Source: Theodoxus fluviatilis | Lineage: Eukaryota; Mollusca; Gastropoda; Cycloneritida; Neritidae | NCBI GenBank assembly: GCA_034096865.1 | Contig: JAWQFJ010000460.1 | Coordinates: 44,101 to 92,504, forward strand | DNA length: 48,404 nucleotides | Direction: 5' to 3' | Shown here: one piece after another, positions 1-10,619 of the stretch | Position numbering within the stretch: the first letter of the stretch is position 1 | Layout: every line of letters begins with the position of its first letter | Notes under the pieces: model-generated | The model's input: the letters and a program-made list of their open reading frames with translations, nothing else | The model's database searches: none | What the model was told of the DNA's origin: nothing | Program-made: the position numbers and the translations under genes

Positions 1-172
1 ATACATACATACATCATACATACATACATACATACATACATACATACATACATACATACATACATACATACATACATACATACATACATACATACATACA
101 TACATACATACATACATACATACATACATACATACATACATACATACATACATACATACATACATACATACA

Positions 173-200
<28 letters not shown>
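1..200. repeat. (CATA)n microsatellite
   Basis: Almost perfect CATA tetranucleotide run from the window edge. It joins directly to ATATCAAATTGACTTTATT at about 200. Read on the - strand this is a retroelement 3' end with an AATAAA-like signal followed by a (TATG)n tail, so the run is probably an expanded 3' tail. The same junction recurs near 41.28, 41.82 and 46.6 kb. Confidence 0.95.
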
Positions 201-203
<3 letters not shown>

Positions 204-960
204 CAAATTGACTTTATTCTCGAAAAAAATACACACTTCGGTGCACTGAGAATATCACATCAAATAGACAAGAAAATGAAACATCCAAGAGACCGCAGAA
301 ACCATCACGCGAAATCCGAACAAGAAGAGACGCGTCATAGCACCATAATCGCGCACGATATCGAGAGTCTCATGGTTATCGGTCCCAGATACGACAGGCT
401 ATCGACAGTTAAGAGCTTCACAAAGTTAGCCTGGCGACATGTCTCGATGTCTAACACAGGGCCGGTTGGTTGCAATCTGCCTGTTGTCCCCGGGAGGTAT
501 CAGTAAGCCCTACAGCCGACAGGCACATCCCTCCCACACAGGCAAGCGATTGTCAGTATTGCGAGTCCGAATTCAAGGCTTTGTGAGAAAAGTCTCATGG
601 TAGTACTTTGCTGCATCTCTGTTTCCAGGCGATGCGGGATCCAATCATCGCGCTGACAGAGGCATATTTGGCGATGCTTCGTGCCTTGCATCTGGGTATC
701 GCCACTGAGGTGCAGACCGCTGACAAATCGGGCGTGAACGCTCTCCCAGCGGACCCTACCACCAGCACATAAATCCTGCCAGTGGAAGCCTAGTTTCTGT
801 ATCTCCAAGCAGAGCGGCATGTACTTGTCCAAACTTGGCTTGATAACAGTCATCAAGAAAGGCGTCAAATGGGATCGACCACCTCGATGATCGTAGGCAG
901 ATCTGTTCCGCAGTTGCTGATCACACATACATATGTCTGGCTTTGGTGATTAACATGCAA
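201..960 (-). mobile_element. R2-like non-LTR retroelement, 3' fragment
   Basis: Decayed coding sequence on the - strand followed by a 3' UTR and a (TATG)n tail at 1-200. The 928-500 reading frame contains the motifs LDKYMPLCLEIQKLGFHW and FVSGLHLSG. Together these resemble the C-terminal restriction-like endonuclease region of R2/NeSL-type retrotransposons. The 3' part (201-640) is closely repeated at 41290-41760. No catalytic reverse transcriptase core is present, so this is a 5'-truncated copy. The family assignment rests on motif resemblance only. Confidence 0.5.
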
Positions 961-1549
961 CTGAATGGAGGCGGTCACCCGTGAAAGGGGAGTTAGTGCA
1001 CAATCCTATACATACATAACCATGCATAGCATAACATACCATACATAATACAATACCATACAACATACATACATACATACATCCATACAACATAATATAC
1101 ATAGATGGCATACTATACAGTACAGGCATCACACACTAAACCAATTTATTCAGGATTCCTGGTGGATAATTGTAGTTGAGTTTTTTTTTTTTTTTTTTTT
1201 GAAACAATAATTATTGCTCTCCTGAGAATTAGGCCTCAATATGCTTTGGTGGCACGTCCTGTGATTTACAAGCTGAGAGCACTGATTGGCACTTGGCTTG
1301 TTGGCAATGAGATGAGACAATGGACAGTAAGGCGATCATGCTGTTTTCTGAAGCGGATTACTACGAGACAAAGCGGGGGCTACAACATTAATTAACACGA
1401 GCAAACGCGATAGTGAGTCAAATGTCCATGCGACTCACGTCACTGTGGTTTGCGACGCAGGGAAATTTACTGCTAAGGTCGCTGCATCGCCTCTGCCACA
1501 CCTGGAAGGATCCTAGGGAATGTGTGCTGATGCCGAGTAATGGCCAAGC

Positions 1550-1590
<41 letters not shown>

Positions 1591-2620
1591 TATTTTCGGA
1601 TGAGTAGCGCGATATCCCGGAGCAGCATGTCAGCCCCCGCACGACCCGCCTTGCACAGTGCCCAGGCTGCCGATGTATGGAGATGGACCAGGCATCATAA
1701 CCCAGTGCAAGATTTCAGACAGGTGGAGTGTGTACTTTTCGAATTTCTTTCGTAGCACGTAATCATGGCCGCATCGAAGGGACAGTGCTTTAGCAAGAAA
1801 CACTTCTCGGTCCTCCTCGTTGATGTGCAATGTTATTGGTCTTTTTGCTGTGCTTCAAAGCTGGCGTCAGAGTGAACAAGCTGAGGAGATAGGACTCGTC
1901 TTTGTACAGGGCTGCTTGACGTTCTGCCCCACAATTGCGGACATTCGGAACACGTACGTTTAGCTAAGATCGGCCGCATAATGTAGTCGCGTTTGTGACA
2001 AACGCATCTTGATTGGCGGTACTGCACTCCATGCACTTTAATGGTGCGGCGTGATTCGGCGGGTAATCTTAAGCTAAACGGGACGTTCGAATGTCGCAAT
2101 TCTGCAGCGAAAACGGTCTATAGACCGCGTCCAAGAGAAGTATTTCCAGGGAAGACCCTGCAGATGAGGTCCACATTCGGATTGTCGCCTGCTTGGTATA
2201 GTTTCTTGTTACTTTGTGCAGCCATCCCGTACGTGAGGAAGAAATGCTCGGCTCAGCAGGGTAAACCCCAAAGCACTCGTCGATAGGGGTTGGCGGTGGT
2301 AGAAAGTTTGCATTCACCACACGCTGAGAGCCTGCTGCAAATCTGTCTTCTGAAGCCTACTCTCCATCCTTTCAAAGTTCTCCCATTCGTCACACGCACT
2401 CTTTCACAAAGGAGGTCCACGATCATGCGATAGAGGTGTCAATTCTAACAGAGGCGGGATCGTACAGACCTCGGCGCTGTGGACGCCATTTGTGAGGATG
2501 TTGTGAGACTGCATTGCGGTAAGTCGGCATGTATCGTTTCCTGTCTGTAGAGCGCCTCTTGAAGGCAGTTCGCAACCGCTGGATCACACTAAAATAAATC
2601 TTCACCCCCCTCCAAGGAAC
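961..2620. other. Decayed repeat-derived DNA with two poly-T tracts
   Basis: Contains degenerate CATA-rich sequence (1005-1100) and poly-T runs at about 1180-1200 and 1553-1589. The - strand segment 1830-1630 carries the motif KFEKYTLHLSEILHW next to IGSLGTVQ, which resembles the endonuclease region of the retroelement copies at 0.7 and 43 kb. No intact gene is recognisable. It is probably a further retroelement remnant. Confidence 0.4.
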
Positions 2621-2749
2621 CAATGTACTACAGGTACGCTGTATTAACGGCGACAGCCACGACGGATGTGGAGGCAAAAACGGCCAAACAGACGCCGAGC
2701 CGACAGAGGCAGGACTGGTCATCCGCCATCCTGCCACACACAGACAAAC

Positions 2750-3040
2750 ATACATACATTACTACATACATACATACATACATACATACATACATACATA
2801 CATACATACATACATACATACATACATACATACATACATACATACATACATACATACATACATACATACATACATACATACATACATACATACATACATA
2901 CATACATACATACATACATACATACATACATACATACATACATACATACATACATACATACAGTACATACATACATACATACATACATACATACATACAT
3001 ACATACATACATACGATACATACATACATACATACATACC
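2750..3040. repeat. (CATA)n microsatellite
   Basis: About 290 bp of CATA repeats with only a few interruptions (near 2962 and 3014). It ends about 60 bp before the SMPD4-like exon fragment at 3102. The long open frames across it are artefacts of a stop-free tetranucleotide repeat. Confidence 0.97.
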
Positions 3041-3101
3041 GGTGAAGTAGACGTAAGCGCTGCTCAACTCAAACAGGCCTGTACCCTCTAGAGTTCTGCA
3101 G

Positions 3102-3160
3102 TTTGACCTGCCAGACTGGGTTGAGCACCCTTCCCAAGACATTAATGACAAATTGCTGTG
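3102..3160 (+). pseudogene. SMPD4 exon fragment (partial upstream duplicate)
   Basis: The sequence after TTCTGCAG at 3094-3101 reads FDLPDWVEHPSQDI. It closely matches the start of the real exon at 3205 (FEVPDWVELASQDI), including the acceptor, and then diverges. It has no donor at the equivalent place, so I read it as a partial exon duplication about 100 bp upstream of the functional exon. Confidence 0.6.
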
Positions 3161-3204
3161 TAAAACAACACTTCTACCTGTGCCTACCCTTACCTGTGCT
3201 GCAG

Positions 3205-3354
3205 TTTGAGGTGCCAGACTGGGTGGAGCTTGCTTCCCAGGACATCACCCAGGCCAACCTGACCCAGTCCCTGCTGCATGAGGAGGAGGAACTTCTGCCT
3301 GACTCTGTCTACTCCCAGGACGGGCCTGTCCTCACAGACAGGGGCAGGTTCCAG
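3205..3354 (+). CDS. SMPD4: SMPD4 exon (penultimate but one)
   Basis: 150 bp, 50 codons, phase 0 at both ends. The acceptor CTGTGCTGCAG precedes 3205 and the donor CAG/GTATGG follows 3354. The product starts FEVPDWVELASQDI, has an acidic HEEEELLPDS stretch and ends LTDRGRFQ, which runs into the conserved segment of the next exon. The matching region of vertebrate SMPD4 also leads into the RRFEI...YQGDP motif. Confidence 0.7.
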
Positions 3355-6300
3355 GTATGGTGCCCAGGGCTATGTTGCTTCTTGGCTCAGTGGCAGAGTG
3401 GTTAGCTTGCCTGACCTGTTCCTGGTTGCTAGCAGCAAGTGGTCAGCTTGCCTGACCTGTTCCTGGTTGCTGGCAGCAAGTGGTCAGCTTGCCTGACCTG
3501 TTCCTGGTTGCTAGCAGCAAGTGGGTGGGCGTGGCCAAGTGGTTAGCTTGCCTGACCTGTTCCTGGTTGCTAGCAGCAAGTGGTCAGCTTGCCTGACCTG
3601 TTCCTGGTTGCTAGCAGCACGTGGTCAGCTTGCCTGACCTGTTCCTGGTTGCTAGCAGCAAGTGGGTGGGCATTCACAGCTGTCAGGATCCCAGAGTGGC
3701 AGCGTTGAGCAAGATGTTTCAATTCGTATTGCTTGTCCCCAATCAGGAATGAAATAGGTACCTGTTAGGGCTGAGCTGGAAACGTGTGGAAGATAAACTT
3801 TGGTGTAGTCATCCATGGCTGGGTTGCATGCTCCCCAGGGAGATGAGATGGTGTAGTCATCCATGGCTGGGTTGTATGCTCCCCAGGATTGTATGCTCCC
3901 CAGGGAGATGAGATGGTGTAGTCATCCATGGCTGGGTTGTATGCTCCCCAGGGAGATGAGATGGTGTAGTCATCCATGGCTGGGTTGTATGCTCCCCAGG
4001 GAGATGAGATGGTGTAGTCATCCATGGCTGGGCTGTATGCTCCCCAGGGAGATGATATGGTGTAGTCATGCATGGCTGGGTTGTATGCTCCCAGGGTTGT
4101 ATGCTCCCCAGGGAGATGAGATGGTGTAGTCATGCATGGCTGGGTTGTATGCTCCCAGGGTTGTATGCTCCCCAGGGAGATGAGATGGTGTAGTCATCCA
4201 TGGCTGGGCTGTATGCTCCCCAGGGAGATGAGATGGTGTAGTCATGCATGGCTGGGTTGTATGCTCCCCAGGGTTGTATGCTCCCCAGGGAGATGAGATG
4301 GTGTAGTCATGCATGGCTGGGTTGTATGCTCCCCAGGGTTGTATGCTCCCCAGGGAGATGAGATGGTGTAGTCATGCATGGCTGGGTTGTATGCTCCCAG
4401 GGTTGTATGCTCCCCAGGGAGATGAGATGGTGTTAGTGATAACAAGAGTAGCATGATGACCAGGAGCTATGAGTGTTGTTTTTGCACAGGTCTGTTAATA
4501 GATAAAAAGCTGCAAGATAAAAAGCCCATTTCCTCCTCCTCCTCCTCCTCCTCCTCCTTCTCCTTCTTCTTCTTCTGTTGTTTAATCATCCTTTCAACCA
4601 TTCCTGTGTTTCATTATATTTGCCTGCTGGAACTTGTGTTTGGAGGTGTCTGGTGTTTGGTCAGCAGTGCCACCTCATGTGGTTGTGATGCACTTTTTGT
4701 CTGAAATGGCCCAGGAGGGTTGAAGGAAATCCTTATCTACCATCACAAGAGTTACAGTGGAGTGACAGGCTTAGTGCGATTTCAGAAATGGTCATTTCCT
4801 TTCAACCTTCATTCATGCACTTTTGTTTCTATTCCCCCCAGTGAGGTGTCTACTGAATTATTTGAGCAATATTGAGTGATATATTATTGCCAAGTTCTGT
4901 CTTGTCCCAACTGCAGGCTTGTTACATTTTTAAGGTGAATTCAAATGGGTCTTGCTTAAATGATGAATGGGATATTGAGTAATTGACTTGTCTGCAAAAT
5001 GAATGATTTTTGTTTGCATTTTTACTTCTCTTGAAGTTGAAAACTCTACTTTGTTAACAGTTTGTTTTTGTATCTTTAATCAAAATCGGGCATAAGCTTT
5101 TACATACAGGGATTGAAAAATTTTTCAGTAGATAAGTATAGTTTTGTTTTTTTGCACAGATTATCACCCGACAGAGGCGCTTTGACATTCAGTATCAAGG
5201 AGACCCTGACATACAACCCATCAGGAGTTTTGAGGTGACCTGGATGGTGCGCGCTCTCTACGCCTTCTGTAACTTCATCAACACCCAGGTGTGTAGCCAT
5301 GTATGTTCTGTAACCACACCAACATTCTGCATCCGCCACACTCTCAAACTACATCAGCACCTGTGTATAGCTCTCACTATAGGAAGCCAGATGTCCAGTG
5401 CTGCATGAATGCATATGGAGATAAGACTATTTTCTTGCCAGAAGAAATGATGTAAGAGTGATAGAGGTTTTTTGTGTGTGTGTTTATTTCTGTTGATGAA
5501 TGTGTGCAGTAATGTTATTGGGGTGAATTTGATGTTGGGGAACTAGTGACTTGTTATGCCAGGGTTGGGCTCTGTCTTCCAGGGTGTTTTGAACTTTGGG
5601 TAGGTGCTGAATGATCTGCCCTGTCCAGATGTCCCCCGGTACTCCCTGGCTGCTTGAGACCGCCTTTGGCCGAGTCCAGGCCCCCAAAAGCCTGGCAGCC
5701 AGAGGTTCCAGCTGACAAGAGGGGCGTCAAGTGGTTCCAGCTATGTTATTCTCAGATGATGCCTCTTATGATGAATGATGAAAACAAGGGGGGGACTTCT
5801 TATGATGAAGAGGTTTTGCTTGTGTTTTTCTTGAGTCACCACTCTTGCTTCCAAATGAAGACCATGAAATTATGGAGGCAGCCACTAGCCTTGCTTGCAC
5901 TACTTGAGGCATCTAGTACATGTATCTGGCACCTTGGTCAGGACTAGCCAGACCAGATGAAAGGTTTGTTCTTTTCTCTGGGCCATCAGTCTTAGCAAGC
6001 CTGTTGTAATTAGTCTGTAACATTTTACATCATGTTCAATCAAGCCATCATTGATCTTCATGCAAGTGCATGAACCACTACAGAATTGCACCAAAGTGTG
6101 AGATTGTAGTGTTGCTTGTGTGTGTGCGCATGCACATTAGTGTGTGTGTGCATGTTTCTGTGCATCTTGTATGCATGTTGATACCCGTTTCATCACCAGA
6201 AGAATGACCATAGTGTTCTTTTCCTATGCACAGCATGCAGAGGAAATCAGGAGGCTGTATGAGCGGGAGGGGCAAGTGGGCAAGATGGCGCGGGTGGTGC

Positions 6301-6571
6301 TGGCACCCCCTCTACCCCCAGTCGCCACCTGTCCTCCCCCCTGTACCCCCACCGCTCCCAGCCTCTCCAGCAGCCCCGCCTCTCCCTGCGCTTCCTGGCG
6401 TCGTACCGGAGCATGGCAGTTCTGGGACTGCTTTTCCTGCTGCTGCATTTGTGGCTGGGTCTTGGACCCGTAGGCTTCCTCTTCCTCGTCCCCCTGGGCT
6501 TCCTGCTGTGGGTGTTCATCCTGGCACAGTTCAAGCGCGACCCCAGAACTCTCGACACACCCGACAGGTGA
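3205..6571 (+). CDS. SMPD4: SMPD4 (neutral sphingomyelinase 3), last three exons
   Basis: Partial gene model, exons 3205-3354, 5160-5288 and 6234-6571. SMPD4 is a membrane protein of the ER and nuclear envelope that hydrolyses sphingomyelin to ceramide and phosphocholine (family knowledge). The assignment rests on the family signature FDIQYQGDPDIQPIRSFE in the middle exon, and on a hydrophobic C-terminal segment preceded by RLSLRFLASYRSM, as in vertebrate SMPD4. Introns are GT-AG and the first two junctions are phase 0. The 5' part lies left of the window or was lost to repeats. The last exon shows a reading-frame change, described in its own entry. The gene is convergent with SART3. Confidence 0.75.
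3395..3665 (+). repeat. 41-bp minisatellite with tRNA-like A boxes
   Basis: About six tandem units built around TTGCCTGACCTGTTCCTGG and TTGCTAGCAGCAAGTGG. Two units are preceded by TGGCTCAGTGG (about 3383) and GTGGCCAAGTGG (about 3531). Both fit the RNA polymerase III A-box consensus of tRNA-derived SINE heads. The array begins about 40 bp after a coding-exon donor. Confidence 0.7.
3800..4430 (+). repeat. 48-bp minisatellite in SMPD4 intron
   Basis: About 13 units of a 48-bp repeat (GTAGTCATCCATGGCTGGGT, TGTATGCTCCCCAGGGAGAT, then GAGATGGT). Some units carry an extra duplicated TTGTATGCTCCCCAGG block. Variation is mainly CCATGG versus GCATGG. Open frames across it are repeat artefacts. Confidence 0.9.
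4528..4577 (+). repeat. (CCT)n / TTC tract
   Basis: Pyrimidine-rich triplet run in the SMPD4 intron. Confidence 0.85.
5160..5288 (+). CDS. SMPD4: SMPD4 exon with QYQGDP motif
   Basis: 129 bp, 43 codons, phase 0 at both ends (acceptor TTGCACAG, donor CAG/GTGTGT). It encodes IITRQRRF, then the signature DIQYQGDPDIQPIRSFE, then a helix-like WMVRALYAFCNFINTQ. The order RRF-(E/D)I-YQGDP-QPIRS is the recognisable conserved segment of the SMPD4 family and is the strongest evidence for the gene name. Confidence 0.8.
5289..6233 (+). other. SMPD4 last intron
   Basis: 945 bp between donor CAG/GTGTGTAG and acceptor CTATGCACAG. Contains short TG-rich runs (5475-5490, 6115-6150). No gene or clear repeat family was seen. 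Confidence 0.65.
6234..6571 (+). CDS. SMPD4: SMPD4 terminal exon with frame break
   Basis: Phase-0 continuation gives HAEEIRRLYEREG, but the conserved C-terminus (TPSRHLSSPLYPHRSQ, RLSLRFLASYRSM, then a long hydrophobic stretch with LLFLLLHLWLGLGPVGFLF and a final RDPRTLDTPDR stop at 6569) lies in another frame. That frame carries a stop at about 6258, so a frame change is needed between about 6260 and 6330. Without one, translation would stop at 6471-6473 in an unrelated sequence. Either a small intron, an assembly indel or a real frameshift lies here. The hydrophobic C-terminus agrees with the membrane anchor of SMPD4. Confidence 0.65.
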
Positions 6572-7445
6572 ACCAAAGAGACGTCTGAAGGCTGAGAATG
6601 TTTTTCATTCCTCTGTTGGTCAGGCTATTCTGGGTGCACCTCCTAGTACAGTCCAAGAGAGAAGCTATAATTCCATATCTGGACCCCGAGACGAACTTGG
6701 GAACTGCTGAACTAATGGGTGAACTGGAAGCTGAAGGCTGGATCAGGATTTTGGGTCTGTTGCTGCTGCTAATGCTTGGCTGCTTGGAAATGAGTAAGAG
6801 AGCCTCCGTAGCTCCATACATGCTAGGAAGGCAAGCTTGAGAGGGCTTTGACTGCTTAACCTGGCTTTATGTTGACTACTTTTGCTGGGTTGTCCTCTTG
6901 GAGTAAGTGCAAGGAAGTTGGGACTGGAAATGTAATGGACAGCAACAGAGAAGAGTAATATGACAGAAATTCAAGAGAAGGTTGGAGTTAGTGCCATTTG
7001 GGAGAAAATACTGGGGAAGCCTGCTGTAAGAAAGCCTGAGAGAGTGTTTTATTAGTGTACTTATTGTGCTGCAGCGACCGTTTTGTGATGTCAAATACTG
7101 TTTTCTACACTGCCATACAAATTCAGTTGACTGCCCACAAATGATATTGTATGCTGTGGCTTACTGCAGCATTGTCGAGCATTTTATCAATTCACATCAG
7201 GATTCATAAGGTAATCAGTTTTTGCTTTCAGCAACTATTTATACTTGCTTTTCTATACAGACATGGTAGAGAACACTGAAATGAAGGGAACTTCATGCAG
7301 CTGAATTTTTTTCTTTCATAAAGAAGTAAGTCTACAAAGTATTAGAAAGTTTACATTGTTCTTTTTTAAATATGGAAAACTAGAGAAAGCTTGATTCATT
7401 TACAACTTTACAAAACATCGACATGTTTCAATATGTTTTGGAATA

Positions 7446-8146
7446 GGGGAGGACCACAGAATGGCTAAACTTCTTCAGTGCTTTTGGGTTTATTATTTCA
7501 CCCAACCTTCAGGGGAGACATGGGTAAGGGAGATAATTTTTTTTTACTGCAATGAGTTTTAAACATCTGTAAATTATTTAAATAACACGTAATTTTCTTT
7601 TTCCAAAATGTACAGCTCAGAATCTATATACATGCAAAATTTAAATTTAGGTTTCTTGATTTGTCATTTCAATATCTAAAACTTGTCACACCCTTTTGGG
7701 AAAATTCCAACTACTTTTGTTTATTTACTCAAAAGAATCTCCAGTTTAAGAACTTGTTTAGTGTATAGCTGCTGACCTAGGGGCTCATTTCGCAAACCCA
7801 TGTGACAAAATGTTGCTACATGCATAAAGAACACACCCTGAAAATTACAGATCTCTACAATGCTCTGAATATTTTCTGCATAATTTATAGTTCACAAAAA
7901 TACTTTCCGAGAAAACGTGAAAAAAGAAACCTTGCTTTTTCCATCTTCTATGTATTTCCAATAGTGCCGGCAAAAATTCTCAAAGGGGTTAGGTTCTTTT
8001 TTCGCATTTTTACATGTTTTCTAGCATGTTTTAAATAGAGAGACTATTGGAATTACATTGCAGAGGGTTGAAACAATTCAAAAATGCTCATAAGTCAAAA
8101 TCACCAAAAGTTGACATTTTGACCGTTTTTATAGTGGGGTCTCCCC
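7446..8146. mobile_element. Possible MITE with GGGGAG termini
   Basis: The left end GGGGAGGACCAC (7446) and right end GTGGGGTCTCCCC (about 8134-8146) form an imperfect terminal inverted repeat around about 700 bp of AT-rich, non-coding DNA. The match is short and target duplications are not clear, so this is tentative. Confidence 0.3.
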
Positions 8147-8844
8147 TTAACTGTAAACTCAAGTTTAGCTTCTGCCCTTGAGCTATGCAAATCTATGCAA
8201 TGCCAAACGCAGAACTGAAGCTAGCATTGGTCAAAGTTTGAAATGAGAAAACTCTCATGTGCTGGTGATAAGAGATTCTGAACAAACTGTCACAGCTGAG
8301 AAGGGGGACCAAGATCCAGTAGACAAGCCTTCTTTGACTAGTGGCTTTCTCATTTCCTAGCCTAGTGTTTTCCCCTAACTGATGAACCCTGCACACAAAC
8401 TGCATTTTTCTTCATGAGCCCTAGGACTTGCCTCCAAAGGATAAACTTTCTTTGCATGAGAGACTTGGTAGAATTTATTGAGGCTTCTTCTATTGCCATG
8501 CAACAGAAAGTGTCAGCATTTTCCCAAAAATTCTCAGCATTATAATTTATAGGCACATGTAACTGCGAGTAATACTATGAACACAACACATCATTCCCTA
8601 CTTTAATTTATGTGTACGCAAGGTGCTTTTCCTTCTTTTAGCAACAGTGCATGGATTGTCTATTTGTGAGGGCCACAGTAAGGAGAGCAATAAAAATGTT
8701 TACAGGTTCCTAACCTGTAGATTCCCTCTGAGCTTTCCACCAGGTCACACATGCCGTCTTCCTGCCTAGGGGAGGGATTGCAGAAAAAGCTCCCCCCCCC
8801 TTTGCCTCCTTGTATGTCGAGGCACTTGAGATGCAAGTAAAAGT

Positions 8845-9050
8845 AGTCTTGTCACATTCAATGAGAACAAGTATGGGTTTAAATGAAATCCAGGTCGCAT
8901 CACACTGAGAACAAGTATGGGTTTAAATAAAATTGAAAGTCTCGTCACCCTCAATGAGAACAAGTATGGGTTTAAGTGAAATTGAAAGTCTCGTCATCCT
9001 CAATGAGAACAAGTATGGGTTTAAGTGAAATTCATGTTGGGAACGAGTAT
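8845..9050 (+). repeat. 49-bp tandem repeat
   Basis: Four imperfect units sharing GAACAAGTATGGGTTTAA followed by GTGAAATTGAAAGTCTCGTC. The first and last units are degenerate. It lies in the SMPD4/SART3 intergenic region. Confidence 0.8.
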
Positions 9051-10155
9051 GGGTCTTGGTCTAGAGAACCAAATTTGCCCATCTCTGCTTTCTGATACAG
9101 AGATGGGACACTTGTACATTTTGAAACTTGGACAAATAAAACGCATGTATGAAAATCATTTGAATGCTTTCTTCAGTAAATTTTAATGGAGTTGTCTTCA
9201 AGATGTCAGATACTTCTTGAAAATATGTGAACATTACACACAATAAAATAATAAAAACATGTACACAATGCTCAACAGAGAATAAACTCCATGGAGTTTT
9301 TAATGGACTCTCAATGAACAAAGAAACACGAATGTCAAAATACTGCTTCATTGGTTACGTGTCTTACCTTGAGGACAACAGCAGCCCTGAATCCTTTCCT
9401 TCTGGGACAATCGTCACAACACTTTCTGCCAGCTTCTGCACATTATCTGTCAACATGGCCCTGGCTTTCTGCATTCATACTTGTGGGTTCTGGATGCTTT
9501 TTCACTCGCAGCAATGGAGGACACAATAACCACCATCAGGGGAAGTACCTGAACTTTCCCATAGAGCCTGAAGGATCTCCCTTAGAGGCAAACTCTCATG
9601 AAGACAATCTTTCTCTTCTGTACTGTTAGGAATCTTCCTTCATTTGCAAAACTTCCATGATAACCAAAACTGCAACATTTGCCAAGACAGCTGTTACTAC
9701 TAGAAACAGAGGAGCTTCAAAGTAGCATTCTGCACCATTCATCCATTTTTCTCAAAGGAGCATACCATACAGACATGCACTGCCGTGTACCATGATGTAC
9801 ATGACTAAATGGCATGCGTGAGTAGCAGGGCTTGTAGATGGTACTCGGAGGCTTTGTGTGTGCGGAGGAAGCAGCCAAAGGTACATGTATGCATTTGGAG
9901 ACACAACAGAAAGCCATGGAGTTTTCCTTGCCTCATCTATACAGTGCTGTGGGAATGCTAGCTTTTCAGCGTTCTCTCTCACTGCTTGGCTTGCCACGCC
10001 ATGCCTGGAGAGGCATGGTAACCACACCAACATATGTACTGACCCTGCCCAACTCTGCATTCATTCTTGTATGCAAGGCACCTTCCACCTCAGCTGGCGC
10101 CAGCATCACAGTCCAAGCCAGGTCAAGAGGTCACACAAACTTCTTCCACCCTGGT

Positions 10156-10351
10156 CTACTTTTTCAACAGCATGTTTCTGAAGTCTGCGTTGGTCATCTT
10201 GGGGCGAGAATTGGAGTCGGCAGGCTTGGGAGACTCGGCGCTGGCGGTGGAGCTTTCATTGGAGTCGGCAGGCTTTGGGGGGACAGGCTTGGCTCCAGGT
10301 CTGTTGACAGCTCTTGGCACCAGGGACAGCTGTGTGCGTGCCTTGCCTCGG
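10156..10351 (-). CDS. SART3: SART3 terminal exon, LSm-interaction motif
   Basis: Acceptor GCTTTCCAG, then one base completing a phase-2 codon, then RGKARTQLSLVPRAVNRP, a proline/serine-rich stretch with two KPADSN copies, and the end RPKMTNADFRNMLLKK with a TAG at 10156-10158. The last 12 residues match the conserved SART3/Prp24 C-terminal peptide that contacts the LSm2-8 ring. The RTQLSLLPRA-type segment is also diagnostic of SART3. Confidence 0.93.
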
Positions 10352-10585
10352 CTGGAAAGCAAGACAGCAGCCGTGTCATCACACAGGCAGTAGTCAAAAT
10401 GTGTGGCACACTCAGGGGCATGTGATGAAAGTGAAAGTTATCCACTGTGAGTAAACTAAACCCCAGTTCAGTTGGTCCAGACAAATGGAAAAGTTATTTT
10501 AATCTTTCTTTCTTAACTTTGTTTTCTTTCTTGCCTGTGCTTGCCACAAGAAAAAAAAAGGTGGCATAACATGCACGCACGCACG

Positions 10586-10619
<34 letters not shown>

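Larger units (their letters stand above)
3355..5159 (+). other. SMPD4 intron with two minisatellites
   Basis: Starts at the donor of the 3205-3354 exon and ends at the acceptor TTTTTTTGCACAG at 5159. It holds a 41-bp minisatellite (3395-3665), a 48-bp minisatellite (3800-4430) and a CCT/TCC tract (4528-4575). From 4580 to 5150 I see only AT-rich intron sequence with no gene. Confidence 0.7.
6572..10155. other. Convergent intergenic / 3' UTR region of SMPD4 and SART3
   Basis: The two genes end facing each other, 3.6 kb apart. The first + strand AATAAA after the SMPD4 stop is at 8689-8694; a - strand AATAAA (TTTATT on +) is at 8474-8479. If both were used, the 3' UTRs would overlap, but neither poly(A) site can be confirmed from sequence. 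The region also holds a possible MITE (7446-8146) and a 49-bp tandem repeat (8845-9050). No convincing coding exon was seen. Confidence 0.5.

Noticed and set aside
2623..3151. HTYIHTYI and MYVCMYVC ORFs
   Set aside because: Produced by (CATA)n repeats.
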